Source: Sulfurimonas sp.
GTDB lineage: Bacteria; Campylobacterota; Campylobacteria; Campylobacterales; Sulfurimonadaceae
Length of the DNA: 47,030 nucleotides
Direction of reading: 5' to 3'
Assembly (NCBI GenBank): GCA_027448805.1
Contig: DAIDMU010000017.1
Span: 1-47,030, forward strand
Shown: positions 41,055 through 47,030 of the stretch, in pieces
Numbering within the stretch: the stretch's first letter is position 1
Layout: each line of letters starts with the position of its first letter
Notes under the pieces: generated by a model
What the model saw: only the letters and a program-made list of their open reading frames with translations
Told to the model about the DNA's origin: nothing
Database searches by the model: none
Program-made: the position numbers and the translations under genes

Positions 41055-41935
41055 TTTTTGTAGATTTGCGGATAGTCACTTTTGAATCTTCTGTGTACCC
41101 AAAACCAAAATTTTGGGTCATCAGTTATAATTTTTGTAAGCCAGTCTGCTTGAAGTTGAGTAGCTTTTTGAATATCTTCTTGTTCGTTGTCGGTTTTTTC
41201 TACATGTATCTCATCAAAAAATATTAAAGTATAGTTCTCTTCGTCATCCGTTTTCATGATAACCGGTATAATCGCCGCATCGTATTTTCTAGCCAAGTAG
41301 GCAGGAGTAGATGTTTGGCGAATGTTTTTGCCCATAAAACCTACATTTAAACCTTCTCTAGGGTTTATGCCGGTGTCTATTACAATTCCGCATGCTTCGC
41401 CATTTTTTATCAGTTTTATCAGAGGTTTTATTACATTTGATTTTTCTAAAGATTTATTGCCAAATTTCGCACGCGACGTAAGCATCCACTTCTGATATTG
41501 TTTGTTTTTCATTTTTTTAAATACTGCCGTAATCGGTTCTACAAAAGCTCCAACAGCTACGGCGCCGAGCTCCCAAGCACAGTAGTGAGGAGTAACGTAG
41601 ATAATGGCGCGCCCCTCTTTTTGAGCTTTTTGTACAGCCTCTATATTTTTTACGGTAACTTTTTTTGCCAAGTCTTCTTTGCTAATGCGTCTAATTTCCA
41701 TTAAGTGCATAAAATTAAGCAGCAGATTTTTAAAACTGTATCTTACAATCTCATCTTTTTCTTTTATATTTAGTTTTTTATCAAATACAAAATCAAGGTT
41801 TTTGTATGCTATGTTTCTATATCTGGATGAGATATGATAGGCAATGGTTGCCAGTGACATAAAGAAATATTTTCTAAATTTTTTAGGCAGTATCATTAAA
41901 AATTTTTCAAGTAGTAAAAATAGTTTAAAGCTCAT
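41051..41935 (-). CDS. lipid A biosynthesis acyltransferase (LpxL/HtrB family)
   Basis: YVTPHYCAWELGAVAVG (HX4-5E), VFKKMKNKQYQKWM, GEACGIVIDTGINPREGLNVGFMGKNIRQTSTPAYLARKYDAAIIPV. Confidence 0.85.
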   Translation of the reverse strand: MSFKLFLLLEKFLMILPKKFRKYFFMSLATIAYHISSRYRNIAYKNLDFVFDKKLNIKEKDEIVRYSFKNLLLNFMHLMEIRRISKEDLAKKVTVKNIEAVQKAQKEGRAIIYVTPHYCAWELGAVAVGAFVEPITAVFKKMKNKQYQKWMLTSRAKFGNKSLEKSNVIKPLIKLIKNGEACGIVIDTGINPREGLNVGFMGKNIRQTSTPAYLARKYDAAIIPVIMKTDDEENYTLIFFDEIHVEKTDNEQEDIQKATQLQADWLTKIITDDPKFWFWVHRRFKSDYPQIYKN

Positions 41936-42067
41936 TTATCAAATAACTCCGATGTATTCTGAAAATGGATTATATCAAAGGATAGTGTATAAAAATAAAT
42001 AAGTAATAAAATTGTTATCAAGCCTTTGGTATAATCATGCTCATAAAATCAACAAGGCAAGTAAAAG

Positions 42068-42973
42068 ATGCATTTATCAGATATACAAAATTTTTCTGAA
42101 GGCCGTACCAAAGCAAGAGCGTATTTTTGTTATCTTTTCTCAAAAAACATCCAAAACAGGTTGCCGTCACTATCGGTAGAGATGATAATGCCGCGCCTTT
42201 TAAAAATAAAAGCTGATTTGGAGCATTGCGAGGGAGTTTATCTTCTTGACAGCCGCGGTGTTCAGATTTCACCTACATTCGCAGCAGCTAAGCAGATAGA
42301 CGAGGATGCCGGAAAAATCAGAGCCGACAGAGCGTACTATTATCGCGCTGTCAGGGAGGGCAGATGTACAATAACTGACCCTTACCCGTCTCTTATAACG
42401 GGAGAGTTGACCGTAACCGCATCTCAGCCTATTTATGATGAACACGGTGAATTAAAATATGTAGCCTGCTTAGATATGCCGCTTAATGAAGTTATTAAAA
42501 TTTCTCGCTCCACAGTTTTAGACAAATTTTTTATAAATCTTTTTAAGTACTCATATGCGATATTTGCATTTGCCCTTATTGCGGTTGCCATACTTCTGTT
42601 TTTTAAAGGTGTGCAGAGCTTTTTTGTATACGAGATAACACCTGATCATTTTGAGATAAAAGACGTATTTGAAGCAACAATTTTATTAACACTCTCATTG
42701 GCTATATTTGACTTGGCAAAAACTCTCATTGAAGAGGAGATTTTGGGCAGAAACAAGGAGCACAGCATCTCCGGACCGCATAAAACAATGGTTAGATTTT
42801 TGGGTTCAATCATTATAGCTTTGTCTATTGAGGCGCTGATGCTGGTGTTTAAATTTGCAATAACAGACCCGGAAAAATTGGTTTATGCTATGTATATAGT
42901 CGCCGGTGTTTCTATGCTGCTGATAACCTTGGCGGTGTATATTAAATTTACCAAATTAAAGATTGAAGAATGA
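42068..42973 (+). CDS. PDC/Cache-like sensor domain membrane protein
   Basis: Sensor-like GVYLLDSRGVQISPT...RADRAYYYRAVREGRCTITDPYPSLITGELTVTASQPIYDEHGELKYVACLDM followed by about four TM helices. Confidence 0.7.
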   Translation: MHLSDIQNFSEGRTKARAYFCYLFSKNIQNRLPSLSVEMIMPRLLKIKADLEHCEGVYLLDSRGVQISPTFAAAKQIDEDAGKIRADRAYYYRAVREGRCTITDPYPSLITGELTVTASQPIYDEHGELKYVACLDMPLNEVIKISRSTVLDKFFINLFKYSYAIFAFALIAVAILLFFKGVQSFFVYEITPDHFEIKDVFEATILLTLSLAIFDLAKTLIEEEILGRNKEHSISGPHKTMVRFLGSIIIALSIEALMLVFKFAITDPEKLVYAMYIVAGVSMLLITLAVYIKFTKLKIEE

Positions 42974-43587
42974 TAGGAATCGTTGACTACAACATGGGAA
43001 ATTTGGCAAGCGTTCAAAACGCTTTTGCCAAATTGGGTGCCGATACGGTTGTTGAGAGCAATCCGGATAAATTTAAAGATTATGAGAAGCTTATACTTCC
43101 GGGAGTAGGCGCATTTCCGGATGCTATGGAGCATTTGCGAGAGCGAAATATGATTGAAGCTATAAAAGAGTATGCAGCAAGTTCAAAACCGATACTTGGA
43201 ATATGTCTTGGTATGCAGCTTCTCTTTGAGAGCAGTGAAGAGTTTGGAAATCATGAAGGATTAGGGCTTATAAAAGGGAAGGTAGTAGCTTTTGATATAT
43301 CTAAATTCAGTGAACCTTTAAAAGTTCCTCATATGGGCTGGAATAGAATGTTTACAAAAGAGCACCCGCTTTTTAAAGGCTTAGACAAAGAGCATTACCT
43401 CTATTTTGTACACTCCTATCACGCAGTTTGTGAAGATGAGAATGATGTTGTCGGCAAAACTATATATGGTTATGAGTTTGCATCGGCCGTAGCACACAAA
43501 AACGTTATGGGAATCCAGCCGCATCCTGAAAAAAGCCATACCAACGGGCTTAAAATTTTGGAAAATTTTATCAATATAAAACTGTAA
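42970..43587 (+). CDS. hisH: imidazole glycerol phosphate synthase subunit HisH
   Basis: IGIVDYNMGNLASVQNAF; LPGVGAFPDAM; ILGICLGMQLLFE; GIQPHPEKS. Confidence 0.97.
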   Translation: MIGIVDYNMGNLASVQNAFAKLGADTVVESNPDKFKDYEKLILPGVGAFPDAMEHLRERNMIEAIKEYAASSKPILGICLGMQLLFESSEEFGNHEGLGLIKGKVVAFDISKFSEPLKVPHMGWNRMFTKEHPLFKGLDKEHYLYFVHSYHAVCEDENDVVGKTIYGYEFASAVAHKNVMGIQPHPEKSHTNGLKILENFINIKL

Positions 43588-43591
43588 ATTC

Positions 43592-43667
43592 TGGTTCAAA
43601 GAGCCAAGCTTTAGTCGCCTTAGCGGCGTAAGCGAAGATAAAGGTACTTTGTTCCTTTATCGAACCA
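43592..43667. repeat. 76-bp structured extragenic element (three-way junction)
   Basis: Closing stem TGGTTC/GAACCA; arm 1 GCTT..CGCC-ttagc-GGCG.AAGC; arm 2 GATAAAGG-tactttgtt-CCTTTATC. Confidence 0.7.
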
Positions 43668-43718
43668 ATTAAATGGAGGTTTCCTTCATTTTATGAAATA
43701 AAATTAAGGAGAAAATGC

Positions 43719-44429
43719 ATGACTTTATACCCTGCAATTGATTTAAAAGACGGAAAAGCGGTAAGGCTGACGAAGGGCCTTATGGAGAGTGCTAAAATAT
43801 ACTCAGATGAGCCGTGGATGCTTGTAAAGAAGTTTGAAGAGATGGGTGCCGGGTGGGTGCATTTGGTTGATTTAAACGGTGCCTTTGCAGGTGAGCCGAA
43901 AAATTTAGAGCAGATTATAAAAATTAGGCAAAATTGTAATGTAAAACTTGAGCTTGGCGGCGGAATCAGAGATGAAGCTACGATTAAAAAGATGCTTGAA
44001 ATAGGGATAGACAGGGTGATTTTAGGCTCAATTGCCGTTAAAGATTCAAAGTTTGTTAAAGAGATGGCGGCAAAATATCCTATCGCAGTCGGAATAGACG
44101 CTATTAACGGATTTGTAGCCGTTGAGGGGTGGGGCGAAGTAAGCGAGATGAGAGCTACTGATTTGGCAAGAGAGTTTGCCAATGCAGGGGTTGAAGCAAT
44201 TATATGCACAGATGTTTCAAAGGATGGAACGCTCAGCGGAGTAAACGTAGATTTTACCGTAGAAATAGCAAGAGCAAGCGGAATTAGCACGATTGCTAGC
44301 GGCGGTGTTAAAGATGAGAGTGATATTGAAGCGCTAGTCTCTACAAATATAGTCGATGGTGTAATTATAGGCAAGGCATATTATGAGGGAACTCTCGACC
44401 TGCCAAAGATGTTCAGGCGATTTGGTTAA
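43719..44429 (+). CDS. hisA: phosphoribosylformimino-5-aminoimidazole carboxamide ribotide isomerase
   Basis: [56 protein letters not shown]. Confidence 0.97.
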   Translation: MTLYPAIDLKDGKAVRLTKGLMESAKIYSDEPWMLVKKFEEMGAGWVHLVDLNGAFAGEPKNLEQIIKIRQNCNVKLELGGGIRDEATIKKMLEIGIDRVILGSIAVKDSKFVKEMAAKYPIAVGIDAINGFVAVEGWGEVSEMRATDLAREFANAGVEAIICTDVSKDGTLSGVNVDFTVEIARASGISTIASGGVKDESDIEALVSTNIVDGVIIGKAYYEGTLDLPKMFRRFG

Positions 44430-44510
44430 GCTCTGCTTAATCGTAAAATAAATAAAATTTAGGTATCATTATTGATTAAATTTGCAAATATTTGAAGAAA
44501 AGGATTTCAT

Positions 44511-44885
44511 TTGAAATTACTTGTTGTTGATGATAGCTCCACTATGCGCCGTATTATAAAAAACACACTCTCAAGACTCGGTCATGAGGATATACTCGAG
44601 GGTGGTGACGGCGTTGAGGGGTGGAATGCTCTAGATAAAAATCCAAATGTTGATATGTTAATCACGGATTGGAATATGCCTGAAATGAATGGATTGGAGC
44701 TTGTTAAAAAAGTTCGTGCTGATGCCCGCTTTAAAGATTTGCCTATAATTATGGTAACTACCGAGGGCGGCAAAGCTGAAGTTATAACTGCTTTAAAGGC
44801 CGGTGTTAACAACTATATTGTTAAGCCATTTACTCCTCAAGTTTTAAAAGAAAAACTTGGTGCTGTTATGGGCATTGAGGTGTAA
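44511..44885 (+). CDS. cheY: CheY-like single-domain response regulator
   Basis: MKLLVVDDSSTMRRIIKNTLSRLG; MLITDWNMPEMNGLELVKKVR; PIIMVTTEGGKAEVITALKAGVNNYIVKPFTPQVLKEKL. Confidence 0.95.
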   Translation: MKLLVVDDSSTMRRIIKNTLSRLGHEDILEGGDGVEGWNALDKNPNVDMLITDWNMPEMNGLELVKKVRADARFKDLPIIMVTTEGGKAEVITALKAGVNNYIVKPFTPQVLKEKLGAVMGIEV

Positions 44886-45712
44886 TGCAAGAGCATTACT
44901 TTGAATTAGTTGTCAATGTATCTTCTCATCACGCACTCTTCTCAGATTTTTTAGCAGATACTTTACCGGTCGGTTTCGAAGAGACCGATAGCGGTTTTAT
45001 TATTAGAAGCGATGATGAACTTGACACTATCGTATGGGGATTAGAGCAGTTTAGAGAGGCTTTGCAAAAGGCAACCGGAGAAAACATAGAGCTTGAATGC
45101 AAACAGACAAAACTTAAAAGCAGCGATTGGGTAAAGATTTACCAAGATAGTGTTCAGCCGCTTAGTATCGATAAATTTTATATTCATCCAACATGGGATG
45201 AGCCAAGCAAAGATTTAATAAATATAGCAATAGACCCAGCCTTGGCATTTGGCACTGGACACCACCCGACGACCGCATCCGCACTAAGAGCTATTGCAAA
45301 GTATGTAAAAAAAGGCGACAGAGTTTTAGATGTGGGATGTGGAAGCGGAATACTTGGTGTTGCGGCAATAAAGCTCGGTGCTGTGGTTGATGCCTGCGAT
45401 ACGGATATTGCATGTATAGAGAACAGCACGCTCAATGCCGAGCTAAACTGTGTAAAGTTTAACAATCTTTGGGAAGGCTCTTGCAGTATGACCAAAGAGA
45501 GTTATGATATTGTAGTAGCAAATATAGTCGCAGATGTTTTAATTTTTATAGCAAACGATTTAAAGAGTGTTTTAAAAAAGAACGGAATTCTCGTATTATC
45601 TGGAATATTAGATAAATATGAATCAAAGGTTTTGAAATTTTATCAAGATTTTGAAATAAAAGAAAAAATAGCTCAGGACGAATGGGTTACACTAATACTA
45701 AAAGCAAGGTAA
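44885..45712 (+). CDS. prmA: ribosomal protein L11 methyltransferase
   Basis: IDPALAFGTGHHPTTASALRAI; GDRVLDVGCGSGILGVAAIKLGA; VVANIVADVLI. Confidence 0.96.
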   Translation: MQEHYFELVVNVSSHHALFSDFLADTLPVGFEETDSGFIIRSDDELDTIVWGLEQFREALQKATGENIELECKQTKLKSSDWVKIYQDSVQPLSIDKFYIHPTWDEPSKDLINIAIDPALAFGTGHHPTTASALRAIAKYVKKGDRVLDVGCGSGILGVAAIKLGAVVDACDTDIACIENSTLNAELNCVKFNNLWEGSCSMTKESYDIVVANIVADVLIFIANDLKSVLKKNGILVLSGILDKYESKVLKFYQDFEIKEKIAQDEWVTLILKAR

Positions 45713-45721
45713 AAGATAGAT

Positions 45722-46968
45722 ATGCAAAACAAAGATGACAACAATAATAAAGATAATAATTTTTTTAATAAAAATCCACTGATTACTTTTGCAATATTTT
45801 CAGTAGTAATTATTTTGCTTTTTAAAGCTTTAATAGGTGAAAACAGCGCCACCGATAGTGCGCCAGTCGGAACCAAAAGAGCTAAGCAAATAAGTTACTC
45901 CGAGTTAAAATCATTAATAGAAACAAAGGGTGTAAGCAAAGTTGATATTGGACAGAGTTATATCAAAGCTTACTCATCTGATAACTCCACCCTTTATACA
46001 ACAAGGATTGTGCCAAGCGATGTTAAATTGACAGAGCAGTTAGACAAGCAAGGCATAGAGTATAGCGGTTTTAGCGAAACAAACTGGTTTACAGAGATGT
46101 TTGGATGGCTGTTTCCATTTTTAATTATTATAGCTATATGGATGTTTTTTGCCGGACGTATGCAAAAAAGCATGGGCAGCGGAATTTTGGGAATGGGCAC
46201 TTCTAAAAAAATGATTAACTCAGAAAAACCAAAAACTAAGTTTGATGATGTAGCTGGTGTTGAAGAGGCAAAGGAAGAGGTGCAAGAGATAGTTGACTTC
46301 TTAAAATATCCTGGCCGCTACGTAGAGATTGGCGCAAAGATACCAAAGGGTGTTTTGTTGGTTGGCAGTCCCGGTACTGGTAAAACACTTTTGGCAAAAG
46401 CGGTTGCAGGCGAAGCGGATGTACCGTTTTTTTCTGTAACTGGCTCAAGCTTTATTGAGATGTTTGTAGGGGTCGGAGCAGCTCGTGTTCGCGACTTGTT
46501 TGAGCAGGCAAAAAAAGATGCGCCGAGTATAATCTTTATAGATGAGATAGACGCAATAGGCAAAAGCCGTGCAGCCGGTGCAAATATGGGCGGAAATGAT
46601 GAGAGGGAACAAACTCTAAATCAGCTTTTAGCAGAGATGGACGGATTTGGAACAGATACGCCCGTCATCATTTTGGCAGCAACAAATAGACCTGAAATAC
46701 TTGATCAGGCGCTTTTGCGTCCGGGACGCTTTGACAGACAAGTTCTAGTTGACAAACCTGACTATGAGGGGCGCATTAAAATTTTAACGGTCCACGTTAA
46801 AGGCGTAAAAATGGATGAGGATGTTGATCTTAAAGAGGTTGCTCGTCTCACTGCTGGTTTGGCAGGCGCAGACTTGGCAAATATAATCAACGAAGCAGCA
46901 CTTTTAGCAGGCAGAAAAAGCCAAAAAACAGTAACCCAAAAAGACCTTTACGAGTCGGTGGAGCGCGC
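45722..46968 (+). CDS. ftsH: ATP-dependent zinc metalloprotease FtsH, 3' part missing/disrupted
   Basis: Two TMs, [48 protein letters not shown] region [22 protein letters not shown]; normal FtsH sequence stops at YESVERA and the ORF then runs to a spurious stop at 47008. Confidence 0.95.
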
Positions 46969-47030
46969 TCCAAATCATTTCCGGCACCTGTTGAGATTTC
47001 ACCTATAAACACCTCTTCAGCCGCACGTCC

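Noticed and set aside
43592-43667. tRNA or tRNA-like gene (76 nt ending in ACCA)
   Set aside because: Terminal ACCA is base-paired in the closing stem, and there are no D-, anticodon- or T-arm hallmarks; reported as a structured repeat instead.
43691-44374. 227-aa minus-strand ORF
   Set aside because: Antisense to hisA; composition (Ser/Thr/Ile/Pro rich) is typical of the shadow frame of a conserved gene, no RBS or motifs.
46969-47008. Native C-terminus of FtsH ([13 protein letters not shown])
   Set aside because: These residues come from reading an inverted ftsH fragment in the wrong orientation, not a real protein end.

Overview
The window looks like a low-GC Campylobacterota (Sulfurimonas-like) chromosome segment, judged from protein motifs and gene order (gap-pgk-tpiA-fabI; HP0268-like/miaB; cheY-prmA-ftsH). 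It is mostly dense housekeeping sequence: glycolysis, fabI, nusA, miaB, tilS, rimO, pckA, uvrB, rfbAB, trpA, panB, ruvB, hisH/hisA, cheY, prmA, ftsH, plus two tRNAs. The most system-like region is 24231-30100 (minus strand). It is a tightly coupled six-gene operon: TolC-like, MacA-like, ABC ATPase, FtsX/MacB-like permease, radical SAM/SPASM protein and a 2OG-Fe(II) oxygenase. A small secreted-peptide ORF is divergent from it. The layout resembles RiPP maturation/export loci, but I could not identify a precursor with confidence. Other notable signals are four helically phased 11-bp tandem repeats just upstream of a porin, a family of structured extragenic elements (7.8, 15.4, 18.6 and 43.6 kb), a tRNA-Val(GAC) with C33, and a RimK/RimB-like/M42-like peptidase cluster. 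At the right edge, ftsH is broken by an inverted piece of its own downstream sequence at a 12-bp palindrome, which is most likely an assembly or amplification fold-back. No CRISPR array, IS element or prophage was recognised.
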